Source: Bacillus_BD sp963787345 (GTDB lineage Bacteria; Bacillota; Bacilli; Bacillales; Cytobacillaceae). From it: 64,000 nucleotides of DNA. The notes beneath the pieces were generated by a model that saw nothing but the letters and a program-made list of their open reading frames with translations, searched no databases and was not told the origin of the DNA. The position numbers and the translations under genes were made by a program. Below are positions 25,769-35,251 of this stretch, one piece after another. The stretch is from assembly GCA_963787345.1 (NCBI GenBank), contig CAWBCW010000021.1, positions 81,556 through 145,555 of the forward strand, given 5' to 3'. Position 1 is the first letter of the stretch; each line of letters opens with the position of its first letter.

Positions 25769-26834
25769 TTTTAATCTCTCCGTTCACATGATTATTTAAA
25801 GGGGATAAATGGTGAATGATTTTCCACTCTTTATACCAATCTCCACGTTCTGCAGGAGTTTGTTTTTGATCTTTCCAAGAGAATTCTAGTTTTGGGCTAT
25901 AAATCTTGGGAGATCCAGGAGGAATGGAACATGATTTAATTCTAGGGATCAAGCCTTTTCCTGGGATTTCTTCGTTTACATAATGAAAGATGTGTGGCCA
26001 ATAATCCATTCGTGAGCCCGAATGCGGGTGCTCCTTTGCCCATTTTTCAATAAGCTGCAGTCGATCTAAATCATGAAATAAAACAGAGTATAATCGCTTT
26101 CCCAACAGAATTCTCTCATGTAAACTTTTAAAATGATGCAAAGTTTGACCGACTAATTGAATTTGTCCATTCTCTTTATAAGGAAAGAGAATATGATTTA
26201 ATGCAAGGTAGTCCTGTAACTTAAACTCCAACGTATTGAAAACCTTCTTTTGAAAAGCAGGATTTTGCAACACCCGTGATTCCAAATAGCTTTGTTCATT
26301 AATGATTAAGGCAATTGTAAGCAAATGATGGTCACGTTCCCTCCAAAAGTAATTCCAAATCGTCTCCATAAAGGAAGAAGTATGTAAGTGCGGCAGTAAA
26401 TAAGACAGGTTCGTCCTGTTTCGTTTACTTTCTTCATAGATTAAAAATTGTGGATACGCATCCTGAAAAATTAACCAATTTCCCCGTTCTAAAAAATGGA
26501 AAAAAGCTTGTGATTCTTTTTTCGTTAATAATTTTGAAAGAAAGCCTCCCTTTAAATCCGTCATATTCCAACCGCCATTTCTTGAGACCATATGCCCTAA
26601 AAACGCCCAATGGATTTCAGGGTGACGTTTATAAAAATCCAGATAGCTTAACGTTCTTGTTACATTATTTTTATTTAACAAAGCTGTTTCGTTTTTAATT
26701 TTTGTTAACAGTTTCAAATCCTGGGCAGAGAGCACCCTTTTTATAGCGGGGTCTTTAGTGATTAACATTCGTTTGATGGTTTTTAGCGTTTTAGAGAGTG
26801 GCGGCTGTTTTTTCTTGATGAATGTAAAAACCAT
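25695..26834 (-). CDS. DUF2515 family protein (YppC-like)
   Basis: A 379-residue protein without clear membrane helices. The segment DFYKRHPEIHWAFLGHMVSRNGGWNMTDLKGG is the recognisable signature of the DUF2515/YppC family known from Bacillus. Histidines in HPEIHWAF and RDHH could bind metal, but no activity is known. GGAGGAGGGCCCGT precedes the ATG. Divergent from the squalene-hopene cyclase gene, separated by only 79 bp, so their promoters are intertwined. Confidence 0.8.
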   Translation of the reverse strand: MVFTFIKKKQPPLSKTLKTIKRMLITKDPAIKRVLSAQDLKLLTKIKNETALLNKNNVTRTLSYLDFYKRHPEIHWAFLGHMVSRNGGWNMTDLKGGFLSKLLTKKESQAFFHFLERGNWLIFQDAYPQFLIYEESKRNRTNLSYLLPHLHTSSFMETIWNYFWRERDHHLLTIALIINEQSYLESRVLQNPAFQKKVFNTLEFKLQDYLALNHILFPYKENGQIQLVGQTLHHFKSLHERILLGKRLYSVLFHDLDRLQLIEKWAKEHPHSGSRMDYWPHIFHYVNEEIPGKGLIPRIKSCSIPPGSPKIYSPKLEFSWKDQKQTPAERGDWYKEWKIIHHLSPLNNHVNGEIKNDYCRTLEKLELATITKKVLSPFQ

Positions 26835-26913
26835 ACGGGCCCTCCTCCATGAATGTCTTTATTTAAAATGAATATGAATAGTAAAGGTCATTTAAGGGAG
26901 AGGATGGATAAAT

Positions 26914-28803
26914 TTGAATAGTGGAGTAACAGACGGAATCAAGCAAATCGTTGAAAAGCTTAGGAATGATCAGTCTCCCGATGGTTCATGGAATTATCCA
27001 TTTGAAACCGGAATTTCAACAGATTGTTATATGATCATTTTATTAAAGTCATTGGGACTTCATGATGAAAATTTAGTTAAGCGTTTGACTGAAAGGATTT
27101 TAAGTAAACAGGAAAAAAATGGGGCATGGAAATTATACTACGATGAAGGAGAAGGAAATCTTTCCGCTACATTAGAGGCGTACTATGCACTTTTATATTC
27201 AGGTTTTTTTCAGAAAAATGATCCTAGACTCGTAGGAGCGAAACGTTTTATTTTAGCGCATGGAGGAATAAAGGAATCCCATCTATTTACGAAAATCATG
27301 TTAGCGGTAACCGGTCAAATGAAATGGCCTTCTTTTTTTCCAATTCCGATTGAACTGATTCTGTTGCCTCCAACCTTTCCGATTAATCTATATGATTTTT
27401 CAGTATATGGAAGAGCCAATTTAGTTCCTATTATGATTTTAGCAGATCGGAAATTTAGTATAAGAGGAAATGCAGAAGTGAACTTAAGCGATTTAATGGA
27501 CAGAAATTCAGACGAAAAGGAACGATTCTTTACGTTTAGAAACGAGGAAGAATACCGCTCGCTTTTTTCTACCATTCAAAATGGAATAAAAAGTTTACTC
27601 GGATACCCCGCTTACCTGCATCAACAAGCGACCGAGCAGGCAAAGAAGTATATGTTAGAGCGTATTGAACCAGATGGAACGTTTCTAACGTATTTTAGCT
27701 CCACCTTTTTAATGATTTATGCGCTATTATCGCTTGGTTATTCGAAACGTGATCCTCTTATTTTAAAGGCGGTGGAGGGGCTAAAGTCCATGCAATGTGA
27801 GATTAATGGCTATACTCATATGCAATATACAACGGCTTCCGTTTGGAATACTTCCTTAATTAATTCGACCCTACAGATTGCCGATGTCTCTCCAACAGAT
27901 CCGATGATCACTAAATCCAACCAATACTTACTAAGCCGGCAACAGATGAAATACGGTGATTGGATTGTTCATAATCCCAACTCGTTCCCAGGAGGGTGGG
28001 GGTTTGCGGATAGGAATACGATACATCCGGATGTAGATGATTCAACCGCCTCATTAAAAAGTTTGGCGCGTACTGTACCGAACGATATTCGTTTACAGCC
28101 GTCATGGGAAAGGGGAATCCGCTGGGTATTGTCCATGCAAAATGATGATGGCGGCTGGCCTGCCTTTGAAAGAAATACAAACAGTGCATTATTATCTCTT
28201 TTACCAATCGATGGAGGCGAGCATCTGATTACAGATCCCTCGTCAGCTGATTTAACGGGTCGGACTTTAGAGTTTCTTGGGAACTATACGAACCTCTCAA
28301 CTAATGATTCTACGATTAGAAGAGGAGTAAATTGGCTCCTCCGTCATCAGGAACACAACGGCTCGTGGTATGGCCGGTGGGGAATTTGTTATCTCTATGG
28401 GACGTGGGCCGCCATCACTGGATTAAAAGCGGTGGGTTTGTTATCAAGTCATCGTTCGATTCTGAATGGAGTGAACTGGATGCAAAACATACAAAATGAA
28501 GATGGGGGTTGGGGGGAATCATGTAAAAGTGATAGTAAAAAGGCGTATGTCCCTTTAAAACATAGTACATTGACCCACACGGCTTGGGCGGTTGATGCAC
28601 TCATCGCTGCACAGGATCAACCAACAACGTCTATGAAAAGAGGAATCCAGTATTTATTAAAACATTTAGATCGAAACGATTGGACAACAGATTATCCAAA
28701 AGGGCAGGGAATGGCAGGTGCTTTTTATATCCATTACCATAGCTATCGATATATCTTTCCATTGCTTGCACTAGCCCACTATCGAAATAAATTTTTAAAG
28801 TAA
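26914..28803 (+). CDS. sqhC: squalene-hopene / sesquarterpene cyclase (SqhC-like)
   Basis: A 629-residue triterpene cyclase, close to the usual length. QW repeats recur (QSPDGSWNYP, QKNGAWKLYY, GDWIVHNPNSFPGGWGF, NDDGGWPAF, EHNGSWYGRWG, NEDGGWGES) and the catalytic acid motif is present as HPDVDDSTA (D-x-D-D). Start is TTG with GGGAGAGG upstream, because the nearby ATG runs into a stop. In B. subtilis and B. megaterium this enzyme makes sporulenes or bicyclic sesquarterpenes for spore membranes. No tetraprenyl-curcumene synthase is in the window. Confidence 0.92.
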   Translation: MNSGVTDGIKQIVEKLRNDQSPDGSWNYPFETGISTDCYMIILLKSLGLHDENLVKRLTERILSKQEKNGAWKLYYDEGEGNLSATLEAYYALLYSGFFQKNDPRLVGAKRFILAHGGIKESHLFTKIMLAVTGQMKWPSFFPIPIELILLPPTFPINLYDFSVYGRANLVPIMILADRKFSIRGNAEVNLSDLMDRNSDEKERFFTFRNEEEYRSLFSTIQNGIKSLLGYPAYLHQQATEQAKKYMLERIEPDGTFLTYFSSTFLMIYALLSLGYSKRDPLILKAVEGLKSMQCEINGYTHMQYTTASVWNTSLINSTLQIADVSPTDPMITKSNQYLLSRQQMKYGDWIVHNPNSFPGGWGFADRNTIHPDVDDSTASLKSLARTVPNDIRLQPSWERGIRWVLSMQNDDGGWPAFERNTNSALLSLLPIDGGEHLITDPSSADLTGRTLEFLGNYTNLSTNDSTIRRGVNWLLRHQEHNGSWYGRWGICYLYGTWAAITGLKAVGLLSSHRSILNGVNWMQNIQNEDGGWGESCKSDSKKAYVPLKHSTLTHTAWAVDALIAAQDQPTTSMKRGIQYLLKHLDRNDWTTDYPKGQGMAGAFYIHYHSYRYIFPLLALAHYRNKFLK

Positions 28804-28813
28804 AATAGAGGGT

Positions 28814-28853
28814 CTTACCCCAGTATATTGAATTTTTGCTGTACTAGGGTAAG
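28814..28853. terminator. GGGTC/TTACCC hairpin after sqhC (copy 4)
   Basis: CTTACCC pairs with GGGTAAG and inner AGTA with TACT. Sequence layout resembles the GGGTC hairpin family but the core differs; it sits right after the cyclase stop. Confidence 0.6.
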
Positions 28854-28883
28854 AATCTAGGGGAGAAAAAACAAAATTCATAC

Positions 28884-28912
28884 TTGACACATGCGAATTA
28901 TAGGTTTATTAT
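28884..28912 (+). promoter_or_regulatory. sigma-A promoter of the arylsulfotransferase operon
   Basis: Perfect -35 TTGACA (28884-28889) and TATTAT -10 (28907-28912) with a 17-base spacer. The start codon is about 250 bases downstream, leaving a long leader in which I see no clear structure. Confidence 0.75.
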
Positions 28913-29164
28913 GTGAATTACAAAAGATTTACTATTCGCTATTTTCATAATTAAAGTCATTTGGAGCTGATTGGACCACCAAAGGCACGATACTTTTCAA
29001 CATTCGTTTATGTAGAATGTTTTGAAATGTATTCGTGCCTTTTGTGTTTTAACTTCCTTCAGCTGGGATTTAAATTTTGGTTGAATGAAGTTAAGCCCCT
29101 GGACGTAAATTCGACGAGCGAATTTGATATGAGTATTAAACAAAATATAAAAGGAGTGGAGAAT

Positions 29165-30628
29165 ATGGGACATCCAACCATTTACCCAACGGGAGCAACA
29201 GTTTACCAACCCAAAAAAGCATGGAGTGGCTATACAATCTATCAAGCTGCAAATCTAGGAGCGTTGTTAATCGACATGAATGGGAGTGAAGTTCATTTAT
29301 GGAAGGGACTTCGCGGCTTTCCTAACAAACTATTACCAGGTGGTTATGTGTTAGGAAGTACAACCGAGCGAGATCCGAAATTTGGATATCAGGATGAAGC
29401 GGACCTTGTTCAAGTTGATTGGGAAGGAAAGGTTGTTTGGAAATTTAATCAGCATGAGTATATAAAAGATCCAGGCCATCAGCCTCAGTGGATGGCGAGA
29501 CAACATCATGACTATCAACGAGAAGGGAACCCAGTAGGTTATTATGTACCAGGCTTGGAGCCGAAAACAAATGAAGGAAATACATTCATTTTAGCCCATA
29601 GAAATGTACAAAAGTCGGAGATATCTGATAAACCGCTATTAGATGATGTGATTCTTGAGGTGGATTGGGAAGGAAAGATTATTTGGGAGTGGGCCGTCAG
29701 TGATCATTTTGAAGAACTCGGTTTTGACGAAAGTGCAAAAAACGTCCTTTTCAGAGATCCGAATATCCGATTATTCGGAGAGGCTGAAAATACTGCTGGG
29801 GATTGGATGCATATTAATTCCATGTCTTTGATTGGACCGAATAAATTTTATGATCAAGGTGACGAACGGTTCCATCCTGACAATATTATCTGGGATGCGA
29901 GGGAGTCAAATATTATTGCCATTATCGATAAAAAGACGGGAAAAATTGTTTGGAAACTGGGTCCTGATTATTCCACTTCTGATGTGAAGCATTTAGGTTG
30001 GATTATCGGTCAGCATCATGCCCATATTATTCCAAAAGGTTTGCCTGGTGAGGGGAATCTACTCGTATTTGATAACGGCGGTTGGGCTGGATATGGGCTT
30101 CCTAATCCTGCTTCTCCCTATGGTTCAAAAACCGCAGTTCGAGATCATTCAAGAATATTAGAAATAAATCCAGTAACACTTGAAATCGAATGGCAATACA
30201 CACCGACAGAAGCTGGTTTTCAAGCCCCAATCGATTCTTATCGATTTTATAGCCCTTATATTAGCTCCGCCCAAAGACTGCCAAATGGAAACACACTTAT
30301 AACAGAAGGTGCGGATGGACGAATTTTTGAAGTAACTCGTGATCATGAACTTGTTTGGGAGTATCTTTCTCCCTACAAGAATAATAGAAACTCTAATATG
30401 GTTTATCGTGCCTACCGAGTTCCATATGAGTGGGTGCCACAACTGGAAAAGCCAGTTGAAAAAGAAATTGTACCACTTGATATTGCAGCTTTTAGAGTGC
30501 CGAATGCGGCAAGCACTGGCCCAAAAACGGTAGTGACAGTTGTAGGCACATTCTCCTATGAAGAGGGAGCATTCTGTGTCGCAACGATCGATGAAACAAA
30601 GAAAAAGCAAGATGACAACGGAGTATGA
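29165..30628 (+). CDS. arylsulfotransferase (ASST)-family protein
   Basis: A 487-residue beta-propeller protein. Repeated blades such as VDWEGKVVWKFNQHEY, VDWEGKIIWEWAVSDH and KTGKIVWKLGPDYS, and histidine motifs MARQHHDYQ and IGQHHAHIIPKGLPGEGN, are typical of PQQ-independent aryl-sulfate sulfotransferases, which move sulfate between phenols. I choose ATG 29165 because AAAGGAG lies 11 bases upstream; earlier in-frame starts have none. No signal peptide is visible, unlike E. coli ASST, so it may act in the cytoplasm. An SsuABC-like importer follows 61 bp later, suggesting use of aryl sulfates or sulfonates. Confidence 0.82.
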   Translation: MGHPTIYPTGATVYQPKKAWSGYTIYQAANLGALLIDMNGSEVHLWKGLRGFPNKLLPGGYVLGSTTERDPKFGYQDEADLVQVDWEGKVVWKFNQHEYIKDPGHQPQWMARQHHDYQREGNPVGYYVPGLEPKTNEGNTFILAHRNVQKSEISDKPLLDDVILEVDWEGKIIWEWAVSDHFEELGFDESAKNVLFRDPNIRLFGEAENTAGDWMHINSMSLIGPNKFYDQGDERFHPDNIIWDARESNIIAIIDKKTGKIVWKLGPDYSTSDVKHLGWIIGQHHAHIIPKGLPGEGNLLVFDNGGWAGYGLPNPASPYGSKTAVRDHSRILEINPVTLEIEWQYTPTEAGFQAPIDSYRFYSPYISSAQRLPNGNTLITEGADGRIFEVTRDHELVWEYLSPYKNNRNSNMVYRAYRVPYEWVPQLEKPVEKEIVPLDIAAFRVPNAASTGPKTVVTVVGTFSYEEGAFCVATIDETKKKQDDNGV

Positions 30629-30689
30629 TTGGAATAACTGTAATATTCAAAAAGCAATACCAATAAATCATTTTCGGAGGTAATTTATT

Positions 30690-31706
30690 ATGAAAAAAAT
30701 GCGTATATTATTGTTTTCTTTTCTGATTATAGTCAGTTTTATCGTAGCAGGATGCTCTAGCCCTTTAGATGAAAGCTCTAGTGGTGCCGAAAGTAGTAAA
30801 ACCATTCCAGTAAGATTGGCCATTGATACAGCTGCGGGAGGTTCATTTCAATTTAGAGCGGCTGAAAAACAAGGATATTTCGAAAAGTATGGGGTAGATG
30901 CTCAATTTTCTAATTTTGCCATGGGAATAGATACCATAAATGCTGTCTTAACACGACAAGCAGATACCGGGATTGCGGCTGATTATGTGGCCATCAATTC
31001 TGTGGCGAAGGGAGACTTAGTCATTATCGCAACCATTACAAGAGCGGATGAGAAATCATCAAAAGAACAACAGCTCCTTGTCAAGGGCAATATTAACAAA
31101 CCGAGTGATTTAAAGGGGAAAAAAATAGGGGTTAATAAAGGAACCGTTAATGAATATGTTTGGTCACAGTACTTGAAGAAAAATCAAATTAAGGAAACGG
31201 AAGTTGAATTTGTTCCATTTAGCACACCAGATGAAGCGATAGTAGGTGTACAAAAAGGTGATATTGAAGCTGTTTGGGCGAGCGGATCTCTTGTAGAGAA
31301 ATATAAAGCGATTGATGGTGTTCATCAATTAGATAATTTACTTGGAGCTGGTGTAAGTATTGATGGCTATCTTCTTGCGGATCGTTCATTCGTGGAACAA
31401 AATTCACAAGCAATTGAAAATGTATTGAAAGCTTTAAATGAAGGGATCAACTATGTAAAAAACAATAAGGAAGACACCGCAAAGCTTGCGTTTGAACAAT
31501 TAAAAGTTCCTGAAGAAGATGCGTTAAAGGATATCAAAAGACAGAATTATGTTCTTGGTTTTACAAAAGAAGATGCGGAGCATCTTGAAGAGATGAAAAG
31601 GTGGATTGAAGGAAAGGGGTTAATAAAGGAGTCGTTCCACTTGAAAGATAAATTAGAGTTAGGGCCTTTAAAAAAGGCTTTTCCAGAAACTGTTACTTAC
31701 CAATAA
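30690..31706 (+). CDS. SsuA/TauA-type substrate-binding lipoprotein
   Basis: A 338-residue NMT1/SsuA-like binding protein. Signal peptide with lipobox VAGC (Cys about 22). The body shows RLAIDTAAGGSFQFRAAEKQGYFEKYGVD and LKGKKIGVNKGTVNEYVW, usual for importers of sulfonates, nitrate or pyrimidine precursors. TTTCGGAGG precedes the ATG. Together with the ATPase and permease downstream it forms an uptake system; the arylsulfotransferase upstream points to an aromatic sulfur compound, which is inference. Confidence 0.85.
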   Translation: MKKMRILLFSFLIIVSFIVAGCSSPLDESSSGAESSKTIPVRLAIDTAAGGSFQFRAAEKQGYFEKYGVDAQFSNFAMGIDTINAVLTRQADTGIAADYVAINSVAKGDLVIIATITRADEKSSKEQQLLVKGNINKPSDLKGKKIGVNKGTVNEYVWSQYLKKNQIKETEVEFVPFSTPDEAIVGVQKGDIEAVWASGSLVEKYKAIDGVHQLDNLLGAGVSIDGYLLADRSFVEQNSQAIENVLKALNEGINYVKNNKEDTAKLAFEQLKVPEEDALKDIKRQNYVLGFTKEDAEHLEEMKRWIEGKGLIKESFHLKDKLELGPLKKAFPETVTYQ

Positions 31707-31722
31707 GAAGGAGTGAAATTAA

Positions 31723-32495
31723 GTGAGTCTCATTATGAAAGAAGTAATAAAACCTCCTACGGCTATTTCAATTTCAGGATTAGCAAAGTCTTTTAATATC
31801 AGCATTTTGTATTATGAAAAGTGAATTTATCGATCCAACAAGGTGAATTTTTTATTCTGCTTGGTCCAAGTGGGTGCGGAAAATCGACCTTGCTTAATAT
31901 GATTGCTGGTTTCATTGAAAAAACAGCTGGAAATCTTACGGTCGATCAGCAGGAAGTGCAGAAACCTGGGAGAAATCGGGGTGTTGTTTTCCAACAGGCG
32001 GATGCAGCTCTTTTTCCATGGCTTACCGTTAGGGAAAATGTTGAATTTGGGTTGAAAATGAAAAAAGCACCTAATGAAATTCGCAAAGAAATATCCGAAC
32101 GTTTTATTGAACTAGTTGGTTTAAAAGGTCATGATACCAAATTTCCAAGAGAACTTTCTGGAGGCATGAAACAGCGTGTTCAATTAGCTCGCGTTTTAGC
32201 GAATGATCCTGACATCTTATTAATGGATGAACCATTCGGAGCACTTGATGCGATGACTCGGAGGACGATGCAAACAGAGTTGGTCCGTATTTGGAAAGAA
32301 ACAAATAAAACGATTATCTTCGTTACTCATGATATTCAAGAAGCCCTGTTACTTGGTCAAAAGGTGGGGGTCATGTCTGTTGGACCCTCATCAAAAATCG
32401 ACCATATTTATCCGATCCAAATGCACTATCTAAGAAGTTTCACAGATAAAGAATTTAATCGATATTATCAAAGCCTTCAAGCTCATTTTGATTAA
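31723..32495 (+). pseudogene. SsuB/TauB-type ABC ATPase with a frameshift near its N terminus
   Basis: The reading frame opens at GTG 31723 after AAGAAGGAG and encodes ISGLAKSFNISILYYEK, then stops at TGA 31822. The next frame begins exactly there (GTG 31821) with VNLSIQQGEFFILLGPSGCGKS, the natural continuation. A one-base loss in AAG(G)TGA would explain it. The rest is intact: Walker A, signature LSGGMKQRVQLARVL, Walker B ILLMDEPFGALDA, and H-loop VTHDIQEA. Translation could restart at GTG 31821, giving 224 residues lacking the first strand. Either a broken gene or a sequencing error; permease and binding protein are intact. Confidence 0.8.
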
Positions 32496-32510
32496 AAAGG
32501 AGATAAAGAT

Positions 32511-33335
32511 ATGAGTGCGATTAAAAATGAAAACATCGAGCAAGTGGCACTTCAGCGATTAAAGAATCCTCGTATTGGAGTTTTAAAGAAATTAATAAAA
32601 AGCGGTGTGCTTGCCTGGGTGCTTGTTCTAACCGTTTGGAGTATCGCAGCAAGTTTCTCCAATCCTCAATTCTTGCCAGGTCCGTTAGCGGTCTGGCAAG
32701 GAGCGGTCGATCTTAGTCAAGATGGATCTCTCGTCTTATATATGTGGGTCAGTTTTTTGAGGGTTATTTCTGGGTGGATTCTAGGAAATCTTGTAGCTAT
32801 TCCAATCGGCTTATTGATTGGTCGTATACCTGTACTCAGAGCATTATTTGATCCGGTTATTAACTTTGTTCGTTTTATTCCACCTCTTGCATTTATCACG
32901 TTATTTATGCTTTGGTTTGGTATTGGCGAACAATCAAAAGTTTTCCTTATTATGTATGCAACTTTCTTTATTGTCACGATTAATACCATTACGGGTGTGG
33001 AGGCCGTTGAAGAAGATAAAGTTCGATCGGCAAGAAGCATGGGTGCGTCTGAATGGCAAGTGATGATCCATGTCATTATTCCGGCATCTCTTCCTTATAT
33101 TTTCACTGGTGCCAAGCTCGCAATGGGATCTTCCTTCATGGCGATTGTCGGGGCAGAAATGGTCGCTGCGAATGAAGGGATTGGCTACATGATATGGAAT
33201 GCTCGGTTATATTTTAAAACAGACTGGATTTTCGTTGGTCTCGTTGTTCTAGGATTAATGGGCTTTTTCATGGATCGGGTATTCCATCAATTTGGAAGAG
33301 TAGTGTTAAAAAGATATAACGTGGTCAAGAAATAA
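32511..33335 (+). CDS. SsuC/TauC-type ABC permease
   Basis: A 274-residue permease with six membrane helices starting at LAWVLVLTVWSIAASF. The EAA loop reads VEEDKVRSARSMGASEWQVMIHVIIPASLPYIFTG. AAAAGGAGATAAAGAT precedes the ATG, 15 bp after the ATPase. It should form the homodimeric channel for the importer served by the lipoprotein at 30690. Confidence 0.88.
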   Translation: MSAIKNENIEQVALQRLKNPRIGVLKKLIKSGVLAWVLVLTVWSIAASFSNPQFLPGPLAVWQGAVDLSQDGSLVLYMWVSFLRVISGWILGNLVAIPIGLLIGRIPVLRALFDPVINFVRFIPPLAFITLFMLWFGIGEQSKVFLIMYATFFIVTINTITGVEAVEEDKVRSARSMGASEWQVMIHVIIPASLPYIFTGAKLAMGSSFMAIVGAEMVAANEGIGYMIWNARLYFKTDWIFVGLVVLGLMGFFMDRVFHQFGRVVLKRYNVVKK

Positions 33336-33349
33336 AGGGTCAGACTGCT

Positions 33350-33379
33350 AGGAGGACGGTTCTTAGAGAACCTGCTCCT
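33350..33379. terminator. hairpin between converging genes
   Basis: AGGAG and CTCCT enclose an inner stem GGTTCT/AGAACC. The GGACGGTTCT segment matches the dispersed GAACCGTCC repeat seen at 53.9 kb. Likely a bidirectional terminator. Confidence 0.6.
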
Positions 33380-33396
33380 GTGTTTCTAGAGCGAGC

Positions 33397-34263
33397 TTAG
33401 AATGTATCAATCAATTTCAAAAAGTTTTTTCCTAATATGTATTCCTTTTGATGAACAGGAATTTGAAGTGAATCGATCCAACTTTTCTTTTCTCCATAAT
33501 CATACTCATTAAATTGTTTCATTCCATAGGGCCCATCACAGCCATAAAGAACTTTTTGATAGCCTAAGACATTCACGGCTTCTTTAATAATTGATGGGGT
33601 CAGATAATCACTTGAGGTGTCAACAAATACATTTGGTTGATCTTTTGCATAGTTCCATAGTTTTTTCCAAAAAGGAAGCCCGGCGTGAGCATAAATGACC
33701 TTAAGTTTAGGGTATTGCTCCGGCAAATATTTATAGCAATCTCTTTCAGATGATAGATGAATCATCATTGGAACTCCTTTTGCTTCACACAGAGCCGCAA
33801 CAGGATCAAGTGCTGTAATAGAATATTGATGCATAAATGGATGAGCTTTGACCCCAATAAAACCAGGCTGTTCTAGATAGTATTCGGCTTCTTCTACAGA
33901 TTTAGGAATGTTAGGGTTAACGGCTGCCCATCCTAGAAACCGATCTGGAAATCGATTGATTGCCCCAACTACGAGGTCATTGTTTGGCTTCGCATAGATT
34001 TTGTATGACTGTCCATAAAGGTTGAAAAACCCATCACGAACCAGTCCATCATAAATAGGAAAACCAATAGGAGGGACATGTAAAATAAGGAAACGAAATA
34101 AGTTTTGTACATGATGCTGAATGGTGCTATTGCCTTCAAACATTGTTACGTTCATTGGAGCAATCAAGGCCGTTTTCGTTACATGATTTTCATCCATTCC
34201 TTCTATCATTTTCTCAAGTGTTAACATCGTTTCATCTATGTGAAAATGGCAATCAACGACCAT
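33397..34263 (-). CDS. amidohydrolase family 2 (ACMSD-like TIM-barrel hydrolase)
   Basis: A 288-residue metal-dependent hydrolase or decarboxylase. The N terminus VVDCHFHID gives the H-x-H metal site; KAHPFMHQY, MIHLSSERD, YAHAGLPF and YGCDGPYG complete the barrel pattern. ATG 34263 is chosen: GAGGAG is 8 bases upstream, earlier starts lie within or before that site. Converges on the ABC importer operon, so it may process the imported compound, but it could equally be independent. Confidence 0.8.
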   Translation of the reverse strand: MVVDCHFHIDETMLTLEKMIEGMDENHVTKTALIAPMNVTMFEGNSTIQHHVQNLFRFLILHVPPIGFPIYDGLVRDGFFNLYGQSYKIYAKPNNDLVVGAINRFPDRFLGWAAVNPNIPKSVEEAEYYLEQPGFIGVKAHPFMHQYSITALDPVAALCEAKGVPMMIHLSSERDCYKYLPEQYPKLKVIYAHAGLPFWKKLWNYAKDQPNVFVDTSSDYLTPSIIKEAVNVLGYQKVLYGCDGPYGMKQFNEYDYGEKKSWIDSLQIPVHQKEYILGKNFLKLIDTF

Positions 34264-34546
34264 ACTCATCTCTCCTCTAAATGACCTTATCAATCTCTCG
34301 ATCATCAGCTTAATGTACTAAGTAGTAAGTACTATAAAACTATATTAATTATAATTTTATTATATGAAGATTTAACAGGAGTGAAAACTGGATTTTTTGT
34401 ATGCCTTGAAGAACGATAACAAAATAAAGGATGAGTGATTTGCCTTTATTTAATCGGGCATTGTTGAGTTATTCAATAGAGGCATGTAAATGTCTAAATC
34501 AGGGAATAACTACTTTGAGAATCTTGAATGTTTGAAGAGGGATACG
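34264..34546. other. short AT-rich gap
   Basis: Divergent spacer between the amidohydrolase and the next membrane-protein gene; contains the TACTAAGTAGTAAGTACT imperfect repeats near 34316-34333, which could be an operator. No gene is supported. Confidence 0.35.
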
Positions 34547-35161
34547 ATGAATCGAAAACAAAAAAATATAAGGACTAAACATATTATTTTGATATTAAGT
34601 GTTATATTGTTCAGTTATAATTCTTGGCGTGACCTTTCTAAATATTACAAAAGTCTTATATATATAAGTTCATTTAATACTCTTTATTATTTATTGTGTA
34701 GAAGACATCTCGTTTGGGAATTTACACCAATCGGTATTAGCTGGAGAATCATTAGATTTGTACATATAGTAGTAATAAGCCCATTATTAGTGCTTACATT
34801 CTTATCCAAATTTCCAAATTCACTTTTTAAGCAGGTCATTTATATTGTTAAATGGGTGTTAACTGCTTCTGTCGTTGAATATTATGCAAACAAACATAAG
34901 TTAATCATGTATAAACACGGCTGGAATACTTTTTGGACGGGTTTAATCTATGCAAAGATGTTTTTATATGGTTATTTATTTATTAAAAAGCCATTACATA
35001 CGTTATTACTTTCTTTTTGCTCCACCATATTCTTTGTGCAAAAATTTAAAGTACCAATGAGACAGAAACATGTTTCGAGTAAATTTGAGCGGTTTGTTGA
35101 TATGTACTATCATACAAATTTAGAGGATATCCTTTATTTTATAAAAAAACGGGTTACCTAG
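34547..35161 (+). CDS. CBO0543-family membrane protein
   Basis: A protein of 204 residues with four or five membrane helices (IILILSVILFSYNSW at the start). The segment RRHLVWEFTPIGISWRIIRFVHIVVISPLLVL and the late YKHGWNTFWTGLIYA are CBO0543 features. I prefer ATG 34547 (AGAGGG five bases upstream) to ATG 34490. Function unknown; family members are common in spore-forming firmicutes. Lone gene. Confidence 0.7.
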   Translation: MNRKQKNIRTKHIILILSVILFSYNSWRDLSKYYKSLIYISSFNTLYYLLCRRHLVWEFTPIGISWRIIRFVHIVVISPLLVLTFLSKFPNSLFKQVIYIVKWVLTASVVEYYANKHKLIMYKHGWNTFWTGLIYAKMFLYGYLFIKKPLHTLLLSFCSTIFFVQKFKVPMRQKHVSSKFERFVDMYYHTNLEDILYFIKKRVT

Positions 35162-35251
35162 GTACTATCCTTCTTCCCTAATTTCACCTAATAATTTTCA
35201 GCCCTACTCCTAAAACTAACAGGTGAAATGATCACTTGGAGGTAGTTATAA

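Noticed and set aside
30158..30610. 150-codon minus-strand frame inside the arylsulfotransferase gene
   Set aside because: Opposite strand is a well-supported propeller protein; no ribosome site or recognisable domain on the minus strand.
31790..31830. Programmed -1 frameshift in the SsuB-like ATPase
   Set aside because: The GAAAAGTGA context is a weak slippery site and ABC ATPases are not known to use one; a one-base deletion or sequencing error is simpler.
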